Positions 31,684-44,127 of a DNA stretch of 64,000 bases are shown piece by piece. Below the pieces are notes generated by a model. That model ran no database searches, was not told the origin of the DNA, and worked only from the letters and a program-made list of their open reading frames with translations. Made by a program: the position numbers and the translations under genes. Source of the DNA: Scilla litardierei (taxonomy: Eukaryota > Streptophyta > Magnoliopsida > Asparagales > Asparagaceae); NCBI GenBank assembly GCA_030789695.1, contig CM061132.1:26817858-26881857 (forward strand), written 5' to 3'. Within the stretch, counting starts at the first letter, position 1. The number at the start of each line of letters is the position of its first letter.

Positions 31684-32208
31684 CATGCCTTTTAATGAAG
31701 TGATTGGAAAGAGGAGGAAGATCAATGAATCCTCTCTAAGTGAAAGCGAGATCATTGAACCATCTCTTTAAATCAACTAATTATGATAAGTTTATCAATA
31801 TCATCAAAAGGCAAATTCTCCATAAGAGATTTGTCAAACTTGATGATGTTGAAAACTACGGAATTAATAGTATCCTTGAGTTCCAAAATCTGTCTAATCT
31901 ATTTTCATCTGATAACATGTATCTCTGCTATCCAAGACGTGTCCACTTATTCTATGCTAACATGGACACCGACCTTGCTAAATTTCATTTGATCACCAAA
32001 GTCCTTGACACCAAGCTTGATATTACTGTTAAATCATTAGGTCAGACTTTAGGAATTCCTTTTACAGGAAACTACTAGATGAGATTGAAATGACCGATGT
32101 TGATACATTGAAAAAATGTACTTGCCTGGAAAAATTTTCCTAACTAAACTACCGTGTGGGGATCTTCGTTATCCCGGTAGAATTCTAGCAAATATTTTAT
32201 CATACAAT
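31684..32208 (+). pseudogene. D: ORF3, first part
   Basis: The ATG near 31685 gives MPFNEVIGKRRKINESS. After one frame change the sequence reads INYDKFINIIKRQILHKRF, LFYANMDTD and VKSLGQTLGIPF, ending at C's insertion. It continues at 51930. The pattern fits the putative plant transposon protein domain (PF20167 type, from memory). G carries the same ORF at the same place, downstream of pol. Function is unknown. Confidence 0.6.
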
Positions 32209-32213
32209 ATAAC

Positions 32214-33959
32214 TGACTCGTCTCAAAATGTGTGAGTGCTACTCTCAAGTGTAGGAGATCGAACAAGTAATAATCTTAATGAGTCCAGGTATCGTATACA
32301 CGGGACAACTGACCTGCAAAACCACGAATTTCAGTTTATAAAGAGTATTAAAACGACAAAAACAACCACCTATCATATATAAAAGTAATGGAGTCAATGG
32401 TTTAAAATACGAAAACAAAGTCGTACGATAGTTACGGTGAATTCGATACTAGGGTACTAATATGGATAGTATGTGTTGGTTATGATTTCGTTAAGGTATA
32501 TGCAATCAATGATTATTAATATCTTTTCTATAACTTAACTTTTCGTCCGGCTAGGACACGAGAACGTCGGAAGGTGTGGCGATAAAGCGCGTAAATAGTG
32601 CCAAAAAGTAATCACGTATATCATCGATTTCGTGAAGAAGATACGCATAAGTGCCCTCTCGGTCACGATACATCCTCTCGGATCGCATCACAAATAAGTC
32701 CACAAAGATCAGATTCGATTCAAGCATGTCCACGTCTCCGTATTACATACCCAGATAACATATATGTAGAAATCAATGAAATACGCAATATAACCTAAAT
32801 ATATGGCGAAAAGATATCGAAATCAATGAATACTGCACCCTAACTACATCAACACCAACGCATATAGAGATTAGCCACACATAGAGAGAAAGGAACGCAT
32901 ATTCATAGACAAATACATGTTCAAAAGCTCAAAATACGTGAAGAATAATCCAAATACAAGCCAAATACGTGAAATACAAGACTAAAGATAGGAAAAATAT
33001 CACCAAATCTCTCAAATAGACCCTAGATCTCCTTCAGATGATAGCTCCTGCCTCTGTCTCCAGGGCCTCCAAATCTCACGCCAAAATACGGCTCCTAGAG
33101 CCTTAAATACCCAAGAATACCAGACCATGTGCCAAAAATACGCTTATATAGAGAGTATTGCGGGTTTTAAGTCGTTAGCGGGTCCAAAACCCGCTCCAAT
33201 AGCATCCAAACCCGCTCCAATAGCATCCAAACCCGCTTCATCAGCTGCAACATCACTCAGCCACAAGATACTTGCAGGATTCACCCTGGGAGCGCCATAT
33301 GTCCCATTTTCGGATCCGACTTCGCCCGCTCTGAATCCGCCTTGGCCTCGGTCTCGTCCATTGGACCAGAATCCACCGGTCATTACAACGCCATGTCGCC
33401 CGCTTGATGGCTGAGTTCGATTGAAACTCGGGTTGCACCTGGTCCGTCTGATCCAAGATCAACGACTCAGACTCAGCCGTATCGCTCTCATCCGAATACG
33501 TTGCCGAGAAAAACCTGACCGTTGGATCGACATCCTTCTCTCACGATTCCGTCGCGTCGCTTTCTTCTGATAGCCATTAGATAAGGCAGGAGCGGCTCCG
33601 ATGGTTGCCATGTGGCAGCAGCTATACGCGGGGGCGTACGAACGAGCGTATTTTCGGCTGTATTTTCGTATTTTCTTCATTTAAATGGTATTCTGCATTC
33701 AAAAATACATAGTAATTAGCACAGATCTCAGGAAAATACAAATAAATAGTCTTTAGAATCTTGAGATCGACATCTTTATATAAAAAATACTAAAAGAGCG
33801 GATATACTCAATATATTGTTGTTTAGTGCTTAGAATGAGAATTTGCTCTAATAAATAAGGGTATTCTAAATACAATCGTATTAGAGACCAAATACGTATC
33901 ATGTATGCACAAAATAAGGCTAAATGATGTGTTAAATATGCAATATTCAACCCAAATCA
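32214..33959 (-). repeat. C: 3' LTR
   Basis: 1746 bp, unbroken. A TATATAAG box lies on the minus strand near 33143-33151. A 23-bp unit with AACCCGCTCCAATAGCATCC is tandemly repeated at 33187-33240; the other LTR has one unit fewer. Confidence 0.9.
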
Positions 33960-35026
33960 CACACCCCAACTAGCGATTTGATAGTCCCTAGCAAAAAGAG
34001 TGATTAAGTCGGATGATAAATAAAAATGGTAATTCCATCGATCGTTTATGGTGTGGCTAAATAATACGCTTCCCAACATGATTTTGACCATCAATATACA
34101 CGATCCGTAAATAAAATCAATCACGTGATATTTTCTCTAATCTAATTTGAATAAATAACATGCGAGCATCGTTTTGTGTAAGCTAATGTGTAACACAACG
34201 TCATATCATAATTTTCTTATTTCCAAGGATTTGGAGTCTCATAAAATCGTTCAAATCATGGGCGTTGAAGTTGCTTAGTTTATTCATCGTTCTTTTTTTC
34301 TTTTTGACGACTTAGAATGATCCATGTAACGAGCTTTCAGTTAATGACTCCTAGGCCAGACGACCTTCGGGCATTAGGCTTAGAAGAGCCCCTCAAACTT
34401 AATAACTCGAATCATCTAAGTTTTATTTTCTATTTTTTTGAATGCACTCCCCATTTATCCATCTTTCGACGTGAATTTCCAATGCTTCCTGAGGCACAAA
34501 GACCCGGCTAATTAATAAACTCAAGGGAACGATGTATCTTTTTCTTTTTCTCATTTTTTGCATTTTTTTCGCAAGCAACTCAACACCCATAAACATGAAC
34601 ATAAACTATAGAATCAATTGCCAAAGTCTTCTTCAACTCGAAGACTAATCCAATCAATCATGTATACTTAAGCTTTTGCATCACAATAGCATGCATGAAA
34701 TAAATTCAAACTATTTCGAGATATTAATCATGGTAATTGAAAGTTTTCATAAACAACATATTAATGAGTAATTCAAAGTAGATAAAAATAATTAATTCAA
34801 GCTATAAACAATTTCAAGAATTCGATCAATGCATAATCATCCGATAGTATGACATGTGAAGGAGTTTTGAATGATGAGATTGGTGGTGTATTCTTTTCTT
34901 TCGCTTTATTTTAAAAAAAATCCTAAGGCCTCATACACTGCCCCCACTAAAGACGGACATTGTCCTCAATGTCGAAAAGGGTATGAGTTTATTAAAAATC
35001 AAGCATCCTAAAAAGCTTATAAAAAT
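33960..35026 (-). other. C: 3' untranslated region
   Basis: On the minus strand the block CATTGAGGACAATG...TTTAGTGGGGGCAGTG (34974-34937) follows the ORF, as in B and H. The polypurine tract CTAGTTGGGGTG abuts the 3' LTR (33971-33960). No gene is seen. Confidence 0.7.
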
Positions 35027-35583
35027 CTACGCTAATGGAAAGAATACACCGTGATCAAATGGCGGATCACAGATCTTTAATGGTGGAGGAAGTTGTTCTA
35101 TCTGTTCCTTGCACTTCTCGGCGAGTATTCTTCCTCCACTAGCTAAGTTGAAGCCAAGCAACATAACTCCCAGCACCTTTATAACTTGTTTACCAATGTC
35201 CTGCAAGAGATGAGTTATGTTAGTCCAAATTAGTCTAAAAATTTTCGCAATAAACATGTTCCAAATATAATCATCAAAGTACGTAAAATAAAGTAAGGCA
35301 TGTTGATGACTACTCCCTGAAAAATGTGCACTGCTCTCGGTATGATGCTCAGCGATGGGGAGAGGAATAAATGATTTTGGGAGAAAACTGGGTGAAAGAG
35401 TGGTTCGGGCCCCATACCCATAATATCTAAGCATGTGTCTCTTGCTATTTCCTCCTCATGTTCATCCAAAATTACTAGCTCGTCCTCTCTTTTGCACACG
35501 CTTCCAGCCATGTTAATGTTCTGATTTATGCCTTGATCGTAACATGGCTTGCTCGATATACCTGCAATAGAAGATGAACTCAT
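35027..35583 (-). pseudogene. C: acidic ORF with the B-type C-terminal tail
   Basis: Two overlapping frames (35583-35230 and 35434-35027) together align with the end of B's long ORF: HFSGSSHQH with IFQGTSHHL, FDDYIWNMF with FDDPFWNVF, KVLGVMLL with EMLGVALL, and IEQLPPPLKICDPPF with IEQLPPPLYIRDPPF. A frameshift separates the halves. Function is unknown. Confidence 0.65.
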
Positions 35584-35858
35584 ATTAGATTCTTGAAGTA
35601 GAATTTCAAAAGAATTACTTTCTTCTAAGCAAGTGGCAATCAGAGTAAGATTTTCAATGGATTGCTGAATTTGTCAGCTCCGAGCAAGGAAGTTTTCTTG
35701 GAATTGATGGGATGTAGCCTCCTGTGTCTGAATGAGCAAATAAACTTCCTCTTTCAAGGGTTGCAATGGTACGTCTACGTTTTGCTCTCCTTGATCAAGG
35801 AATGAAGGTTCCATTGAATCACGCTTTGAAGTTTCATTAATGACTGATCATCCTCTTG

Positions 35859-36146
35859 TTAGGACTCCATGTACTTCCACGCCTCTGTCGGCATCATGAC
35901 TCCCAAAAATTCCTGCAGCAGCGGTCGTAGTCCAAATAAGAAGGACTCCATAAGCTCTTTCTTTGTGTACACATGATGCGGATAGCTCAATACTAGGTCT
36001 GTGAACCTCCTCCAGGCCTGAAAGAAAGTTTCACAATCTGTCTGATTAAAATTAATAATCTTGAGCTTCTCCATCCTATGCTTGTGTGCAACATTGTACT
36101 CTGCATCACACCAATAATCTGTGCCATAGAAATTCATGTATTCCAT
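35859..36146 (-). pseudogene. C: gag fragment
   Basis: Contains FFQAWRRFTDLVLSYPHHVYTKKELMESFL, a Retrotrans_gag pattern as in Athila-type gag (cf. B's AWQRFTDLVLACPHQ). It lies just after the PBS. It is short and degraded, with no knuckle. Confidence 0.7.
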
Positions 36147-36265
36147 TTTTTAGAAAATTTTTTAAAGCGAAAAGAAAACAAAAAACTAAAAATCCTAAGC
36201 TATAAGATGGAAGGATCTCACCGAATGTTCCTCCATACGAACTGAAATTATAGCTTACAAGTACC

Positions 36266-36293
36266 GTTATCCCCGGCAACGGCGCCAAAAACT
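36266..36293 (-). other. C: primer-binding site, tRNA-Asp type
   Basis: On the minus strand, AGTTTTTGGCGCCG then TTGCCGGGGATAACGG follows the LTR end, the same layout as H. Confidence 0.85.
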
Positions 36294-36909
36294 TGACTCG
36301 TCTCAAAATGTGTGAGTGCTACTCCTAAATGTAGGAGATTGAACAAGTAATAATCCTGATGAGTCCAGGTATCGTATCCACAGGACAACTGACCTGCAAA
36401 ACCACGAATTTCAGTTTATAAAGAGTGCTAAAACGACGAGAAACAACCACCTATCAGATATAAAAGTAATGGAGTAAATGGTTTAAAATACAAAAACAAA
36501 GTCAAACGATAATTACGGTGAATTCGATTCTAGGGTACTAATATGGGGAGTATGTGTTGGTTATGATTTTGTCAGGGTATATGCAATCAAAGATTATTGA
36601 TATCTTTTCTATTACTCAACGTTTCGTCCGGCTAGGGCACGAGAACGTAGGAAGGGTGGCGATAAAGCGCGTAAAATAGTGCCCAAAAGTAATCACGTAT
36701 ATCATCGATTTCATGAAGAAAATACGCACAAGTGCCCTCTCGAGTCATGATACATCCTCTCAGATCGCATCACGAATAAGTCCGCAAAGATCAGATTCGA
36801 TTCAAGCATGCCCATGTCTCCGTATTACATACCAAATAACATATATGTAGAAATCAATGAAATACGTAATATAACGTGAATATAGGATGAAAAGATATCG
36901 AAATCAATG
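36294..36909 (-). repeat. C: 5' LTR, inner part
   Basis: Matches 32214-32830. It is cut by E at AATAC (36910-36914). Confidence 0.9.
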
Positions 36910-36914
36910 AATAC

Positions 36915-38178
36915 TATTGGATCTGGATCCTAGCCTAGAGGGGGTGAATAGACTAATAAAAATATTCGTGCAACCCACGAACAATCACACACAGTTTTAT
37001 GCACATGTAGGGTAAATAAAATACAATCACAGAGTATGCACAGATATACCCTGGTTCGATCGTTCCCACGACCTACTCTAGCCCCGAAAGTAGCTACTAG
37101 ATATATATGTAATCAAGGTACATCTATAATGAGTCAAGATCCCCAAATCAAATCTCACCTAGCTCGTTCAAACTCCCGCGTGCTCTACACTATCAACCTA
37201 GTCAGATGCACTCACCCTTGACGAGCCCCAACTCGTCAAGTCCCCAAAAAACACAATAAATTGGTAAAGTTTTTTCTATAGAGAACAGCACACTGATACA
37301 CAAATATGAAGAGTAAAGAGTTTAGAAATGCTCAGTTCTTGTCTGTGTAGTCGTCTCTGTCAATCAGCACGTCATCAGCTCCAGTCTGACGCAAACGGTG
37401 TCTCAATTTGACTCATGTATCTCATTCTGTGTCAAATAGCTCTCTGGTCTGTATGCAAAGCAATCCAGTTTAAACTCAAATTGGTTTCGGTCTGTGCACA
37501 CAACAATCCCCTTTAAAACACTCAAACCACGTCAGTATCCCATTTCATTTTCTCGTTCGCATCTTCCGTTTGCATGGGGTGCATATCCAAGTCAACACGG
37601 CTAACCCTCCGACTCGAATTAGGCCATGTAGGCTTCTCCGTTGGCGATAACTCGACGGCGGGTCTCCTCGATTACGTTGACAGCAAGGACGTGCAGCACG
37701 TTGGGCTATGCAATCTCCAATGGCGAGCTTCGAACGACGACTTGATCACAACGACAAGTTGATGAGCTCCGGCGTGGTGAACTCACGACAAGGTTGCAAC
37801 CTCTCGTGAATGTGTCGACGGTGGCTTCGAGCAATGTCGACTTCGACTTCAGTGTGCAGCTTCGACTGCGACGTGTTCGATGAAGCATGCTCCAACTGTG
37901 CTGGCGACTTCTCGATGGGTCGAGCTGTGGCCTTTGGACGATGACGAGAAGATGATCAACGTTCACTGTTAGGGTAGTTTCAAAGTGATCTTCAATAGAG
38001 GCACGATCTCGTCGCTCTTGGATGGCAGCTAGACGATCAGAGCCTTGAAGATGATGGGGTGACGGCAGCTCTGAAGTCCATGGCAGTAAAAAACTTGGTT
38101 GACGGCGAGATCTCCTTGAATGATGCGAAAGCAGCTCAGGCGGCGAGCTCTAAATGGTGATCAGCTTCAACATGGGTT
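36915..38178 (-). repeat. E: 3' LTR, first part
   Basis: Homologous to 43836-44104 and 49066-50050. It is cut by F at GGGTT (38174-38178). Confidence 0.88.
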
Positions 38179-39861
38179 TGTTGGATCCTGTGGATGGCAA
38201 ACAACACTAGAAGGGGGGTTGAATAGTGTTGTGCAAATATTATACTTTTTCGCTCGTTGATGTTAGCACAAATAAAATCCTTCTAATGTTGCCTAAGAAG
38301 CCAAGTAGAGTGATTTACACTTGGTTCTTAATCAACAAGTTAATCTTATAGAAATATAAAAGATAAACAATTATGATTACAATCAGATAAGAGATCTTTA
38401 CACACAGATAGATCTTTACACAGCGGAATTAAATGTATGATCTTTGTAATATGCAAATGAACAAAGAATTACAAAGATATAATAATAAGAATTGCTTGCA
38501 AAGATAAATAATCAAACACAGAGAGAATCAAACGCAAACACAAGGATTTTTATCCTGGTTCCCCACAACCCTGGGTACGTCCAGTCCCCGACCAATCCGG
38601 TACGAGATTTCCACTATTGCCTTAGCAATACAAATACCTAACTTCACTCGTTAGGATTTCCAACCACCTAGACCTGTCTAGGATTTACCCTTGCCTCACA
38701 ACCCGAGGACTTTACGACTGGCAACACCTAGACTTGTCTAGTGTTCCAACAATCAACACAATGAGATATTTATCCAATACACCACAATAAATGATGGAGA
38801 TTGGTTTATACACCCGATTCTATAGCCAATCAAAGATAGACAAATTTGTGTAGTGGCTTGATAGAATAAGAGTCTAGATCACACAAAGATACGAGAGAAA
38901 TTCTTTGTGATCTAGATCTATTGCTTTTCAAAAATCCTTTAAACAAGATAAAGAGAATAGTAATAAGGATTTTGAAAATGTTTTAGCCAATAAAAAATAA
39001 GAGTATGATCTTAAAAGAATTGATAAGAGAATATTGCAAGATCACAAATAAAATCAAATTGGCTAGAAAGAAATGAGAGCTTTGAATTCAAGAGCGTTTT
39101 CACAAGAGATTTTTGATTTTCAATAGTTGTGTTTTCACAAAAGAATTTAGCTCTTATTTATAGGGAAAAACTGAGATTTGAAATTTGAATTTTCGTTGAC
39201 TTTTGTCCCAAAAATTACGGAGTAAATTGCTCAACGAATTTCAAAATTCAAATTCAAAAACGTCAGAATTTTACAGCTGGTAGTCGACTCCCTCATCTAG
39301 GTAGTCGACTCCCAGAGAGTTCCAGGAATTCTTGACATGTGTCTGGTAGTCGACTCCCTACTTTTGGTAGTCGACTCCCAGAGGAGTTTTTCATGCAACT
39401 TATCTAGTCAGACAAGTAGTTAACTCCAGGGTGCGTGGAGTTTCACTACGAAAGTTTATAGAGTGACTAGAGAAAGCTCTCTTAAAGTATTTTGAAGATA
39501 ATTTAAAAGTATTTTCGAAATTTTTTGTGTGAGTGTTTTGTCTATATGATATGGCTTTAACAAATACCCTAAAGAGACACGACACACTCACTAAAGACTT
39601 AGGACATGTCTTCGGAAGCTTGATCAATTTTGATGAAGTGGATGCGAGCTTCACTTGAGCTTCTTGTTCTATTTGAGCTTGAACTTCATCATATGTCTTA
39701 GCCACGTATGTCCTTGTCTATGAGCGTAGATTTGTGCTCCTTTGAGTATGAGTAAAGCTTGGCATATTCTGCACACTTAAGTGTAGTGTAGTTAGTACAC
39801 TAAGCTTTCATTTGGTGTGTTCATCATCAAAATCACTTGGGGTGGAATTCAGTTTTCATCA
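38179..39861 (-). mobile_element. F: solo LTR of the D family
   Basis: 1683 bp, TGTTGGATCC to TTTTCATCA, the reverse complement of D's LTR. Flanks are GGGTT (38174-38178) and AGGTT (39862-39866); the intact E LTR has GGGTT once. No internal sequence is present, so unequal recombination between two LTRs is the likely origin. It has four AGTCGACT motifs (39282-39376) and U5 hairpins, one covarying with D (38637-38655). Confidence 0.88.
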
Positions 39862-39866
39862 AGGTT

Positions 39867-40649
39867 CTCCTATGGATCTCTGCAAAGTCGACTTTGTGGG
39901 CTTCGAGATTGACAACTACGTCAACGTCAGCGCCTCACCGACTGCGACTCGACTCTTCCTGCTCTTCTTCAACAGTGGGACCTCCTTGGTTCTCTACGGC
40001 GTCATCGACAGCTTCGACTCCGACGTTGGCAACGATGACTTGATGATACGGTGGTGGCGATCTCTCGACGAGTTGTTACATCACAAGGCTTGTTCGCGGC
40101 AGGAGGGTTTTGAACTTCGGCGACAAGGTGGTCGGTGCTTGCCTCGACTGATGATGCGACAATGGTGAGGGACTTGCATGACTTGAGGGTGCTCGAAGCC
40201 TTCTACGAGATATCAACTTTTACACCCTAAGATCTTTTGCAGTTGATGTATAGGGTTGGCCTTTTTTGAGTTTTGGAGATGAAATTTGCTAGGGTTTTGT
40301 TGGTCGTCCTTTCTTTTTGTTGGCTGCCGCAAAAATACATCTGGCACCTATTGCTATGATATGATGGCTTATATAGAAGATACTAGGGTTTGGCAAGGGT
40401 ATGGCAAGTTTAGATTCCTTAAATCTAGGGATTTGCAAGCTAGGATTTGGGATGATAATATATTTGAGTGGGATTTGTACTCATCAAATCAATTCTCCTT
40501 TGACCAAGTCCATCTTGTATGTGTATAGCAATTTGTCCAACGCATTGATTTACGTTTCGTCATTCCTGCAAGCACTTAACACACACATCAAATCGTTCAC
40601 AAATGTTTTTCATCCTCAAACAATAAGTCCTAGATCGTTGTATCCAACA
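39867..40649 (-). repeat. E: 3' LTR, second part
   Basis: Homologous to 50055-50832; ends TATCCAACA. A minus-strand TATATAAG box lies near 40366-40373. Confidence 0.88.
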
Positions 40650-41971
40650 ATCTTCCCCTTTTGATGATGACAAACCTATGCAAGATGTTCAAGCACACAA
40701 GCATGCAATACAATAGCAATAGTATTTCTAGCATGCTCCCCCTATCTTCATGCTCCCCCCTTGAACATGTATTTACCCATGTAGTACCACAAATAGTACC
40801 GAATACGGAATACCAAGAATACCAAGTAGTACTACCACCACCACATGATTAATTAATCCACAAATACCACATCCACAAATACCAAATCTTCGAATATTTT
40901 CCAATATTTCTCCCCTTTTGTCATCATCAAAAGAATATTCATGAAGTTAAAAAAATACCACATGTAAAATAAAAGAGCATTATAGACTATAGCTAGCATT
41001 TGCATGTCGACATCCATATGATAGCACTTCAAATACAATGAAAATCATAATTTTGAGTTCAACACAGTTGTGTAAGTGCAATTATTAAACATAGAAGTAC
41101 AAAGGGAGATTCAATTTAGAGTATCAACCAAATCAATCCACATTTTCCAATTAACATGAATTTCACTAGGATTGATTTTTTCACCTCATTATAAATGAGT
41201 TCAAGTTACCAAACCCCAAAACATAGCATATAAGGACTCTTAGATGTGGGGTTGGCATTGCTTGACGAGTAATATACACCAACGCTAAATATTACTCATA
41301 AAGCATATGTTGGATACTCGTGGGAAGTGTATTTGCCATGAATTGTATCCATTTTACAACGGAGCAAATTTCAAGTTTTTTTCTTATTCATTTTGTGCTC
41401 AATTTTTATTCATGGAAATACACATTATATCCCTTAGAATATTTAGTTTTTATTCATCCTACATGCACTTTCCAATATTCATAAAAAGAATCTCCAAAAG
41501 TACTAAAAGTTTAGTAGTCGTGGAAGTGCGTATGTAGGTGTAGAAATCGAATTAATCATTTTATGAAGCAAGTCATGGCTACTAAATAGATTCTAACATG
41601 CGCCATGTAGCTATAACAATAATACAATGATTTCTACATGGATATGATTATCATTCATTTATAAACTTGAATAATATAAAGAGAAAGATATGCATTAAGC
41701 TCCATTTTTTTGTCTTTTTCATTTTTTTTTTCATTTATGAAGAACTAAACAAGCTAAAATCAAACAAACAAGCACACAAAATAAAAAGAAGTCAAGCACA
41801 CACAAAATGCTAACAAAAGATGCTATGAAGGATGCATTAGGTTCAGAGAGATATATATACCTTCGCGTCGTCATTTGGCTAAGGAACTGAATAAATGTAG
41901 CGTTCAATCCATAGCTCCTAGCCAAGTCTCTATCTCACCTATATGAAAGATGTTAAGTGTGACCTTGGAAT
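40650..41971 (-). other. E: 3' region without pol; serial purine tracts
   Basis: No protein-like frame. On the minus strand, runs of G occur at 40664-40650 (GGGGAAGAT next to the LTR), 40760-40738 and 40932-40906; the last reads GATGATGACAAAAGGGGAG, a motif also seen in D. The pol region expected here is absent. Confidence 0.65.
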
Positions 41972-43798
41972 CTAACAAGGTACACTAGTGTTAGTCATCA
42001 AAGCTTTAGGAACCCACCCTTGTTTGAACTTTATGTTCGTGTTCCTAAACTTACAATAATACGATGTGTGACCAACACTATCACAAGTATGACACTTTTC
42101 ATAAACATTTTTAGTAGTAGATGGCACATTGTGAAATTTCTTATACTTAGGTTTTTTAACATTCTTAGTGCCAAATCCAAGGCCACGTCTATTATTGCCA
42201 TACAATTGATTTCCAAGAATAATATCCAAATTTTGTTTTCCTATAGAAAATCTCTTTGATGGCAATTCTAGGGTGGTGACTTTGGATTTCAAAATAGAAT
42301 TTTCATTCATAAGCAAAGTGCACTTACTAATGAAAGCTCGCTTGTTTTCATCATCTTTCTTTTCAAAATCACTCATTTTATCCTTAAGTTCAAGATTTAG
42401 CATATAATCTTTCAGTAAGCAATTCATTATCGGTTTCAAGCTTTATAAAATCTTGCTTATACATGCTAATATCTTTTAGCAACGAGGGACAAGAGGAACA
42501 ATCATCTTTTTCAGGCAAGCTAGCTTTCTCCATTTTAAGCATATTAATGGTGGAGTTACATGCAACAAGTTCTTCTTTAAGTTTATCAATTTCTTTAGAA
42601 AAGTCATAGTTTTCTTGTTGCAATTCAAAGCTACCCTCCCTATAATCATCTATGGTAGATTCTAGCTCATCTATTTTAGATTGCACACCATTGCAAATAT
42701 TCAAAAATTCAGCTTTAGTGCAGGATTCTACCTCATTGTGTTTGCCCATTAAGCACGTGACGGAGTGGGCTCCATGCTCCTCCTCCTTATCCTCAGCTTT
42801 GATGTCCATGTCCCACGTTAGCACTTTGGCTTTTCCTTTCTTCTCTGCGACATTTGCTGTATGTTGTGGGCAGTTCCTCATCTTGTGTCCTTTCCTCCTG
42901 CACTTAAAACATTCCATTTTATTAGCAGATTTCTGCTCAGAGGAAGTTCCATCAGAATTAAAATTATTGAAACAATAAAATTCTTCCCATCTCAGCTCTT
43001 CCTTGGTCAGTCTGAATGTATCTTCTGAAGTTTCTGACCATTAGAGCTTGCTCCTCAGCAAGATCGTCTTCGTTAGCTTGAAGAGCTAATGCTGTGGGAG
43101 CTTTGACTTTTTCTTCATATTTCTCTCTAGCTTCTATACTTTGCAGCTCAAGCTCGTGGGACATCAGGTTGCCTATTAAATCCTCCATTCTCATCGTTGA
43201 TAAATCCTTAGCTTCTTGAATAGCGGTGAATTTAGGCCTCAACGAGCTTGGCAGTGCCTTAAGATCTTTTATACATGTTCATGGCTAGAGTATGGCTTAC
43301 CGAAGGATCTGGATTTATATACGATGTCCGTGAATCTCGCGAACATCTCCTTGATGGACTCAGATGGCAACATGCGAAAACTCTCATATTCTGTTCTTAG
43401 CAGCACAAGTCTGGATTCCTTCACTTGCGATGTTTCCTCGTGCATCACCTCTAGCGTAAGCCATATTTCATGCGCAGTTAGACAACGTGGGATACAATTA
43501 AACTTAGATTTATCAAGAGAGCATATAAGCGCATTCATAGGTTTACCATTAAGAGTATAAAGTTTCTTATCAGTAAATCTCACTTGTCTTTAGGCTTAAT
43601 CATAACGGTGTCTTCAATTTTAATAGTGGGTAGATTATAACCATTTTCAACAATATCCCACAAATCATAATCTACAGACACTAAATAGATTTTCATCCTA
43701 GCATTCCAATATGCAAAGTCAACTCCATTAAATTTAGGGGGACGGGCTATAGACTGTCCTTCAGCAAATGCAGAATCAGATATATTCATGGCCATCAA
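41972..43798 (-). pseudogene. E: SIRE-like gag, long coiled coil and two zinc knuckles
   Basis: From 43798 down: MMAMNISDSAFAEGQS with FNGVDFAYWNARMKIYL (Copia gag N terminus), then DUF4219/UBN2-type sequence (MNALICSLDKSKFNCIP, IWLTLEVMHE), knuckle CFKCRRKGHKMRNC near 42910, a long coiled coil, and a second knuckle CHTCDSVGHTSYYC near 42080. Frames change near 43583, 43245, 42950 and 42430. The end IKFKQGWVPKAL corresponds to the gag-protease junction; nothing of protease follows. Confidence 0.8.
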
Positions 43799-43820
43799 AA
43801 AAGACTAGATCCTCTAAACT

Positions 43821-43835
43821 GGCTCCGATACCACT
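43821..43835 (-). other. E: primer-binding site, initiator-Met type
   Basis: On the minus strand, AGTGGTATCGGAGCC follows the LTR end AACA; TGGTATCAGAGCC is the standard form, with one A-to-G change. Confidence 0.85.
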
Positions 43836-44104
43836 TGTTGGATCTGGATTCTAGCCTAGAGGAGGGTGAATAGGCTAATAAAAATATTCGTGCAACCCAC
43901 GAACAATCCCACACAGTTATAGGCACAGGTAGGGTAAATAAAATGCAATCACAGAGTACGCACAGATATACCCTGGTTCGGTCGTCCCCACGACCTACTC
44001 CAGCCCTGAAAGACGCTACTAGATAGATATGTAATCAAGGTACCGCTACAATGAGTCAAGATCTCCAAATCAAATCTCACCTAGCTCGTTCAAACTCCCA
44101 CGTG
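43836..44104 (-). repeat. E: 5' LTR, first part
   Basis: Starts TGTTGGATCTGG. Contains GTCGT-CCCC-ACGAC, a hairpin next to the conserved GGTTCG block (43979-43996). It is cut by I at CTCTA (44105-44109). Confidence 0.88.
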
Positions 44105-44127
44105 CTCTATGTTGGATACGAAGTTTT

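Noticed and set aside
33127..33414. Frame with PAPIASK repeats
   Set aside because: It is a translation of the 23-bp LTR repeat in C, not a gene.
39812..40168. Frame EIDNYVNVSASPTATRL..., also at 50070-50291
   Set aside because: It spans the F/E junction and E LTR sequence. Both copies are in LTR U3 and differ by frame-independent changes; no evidence of a captured gene.
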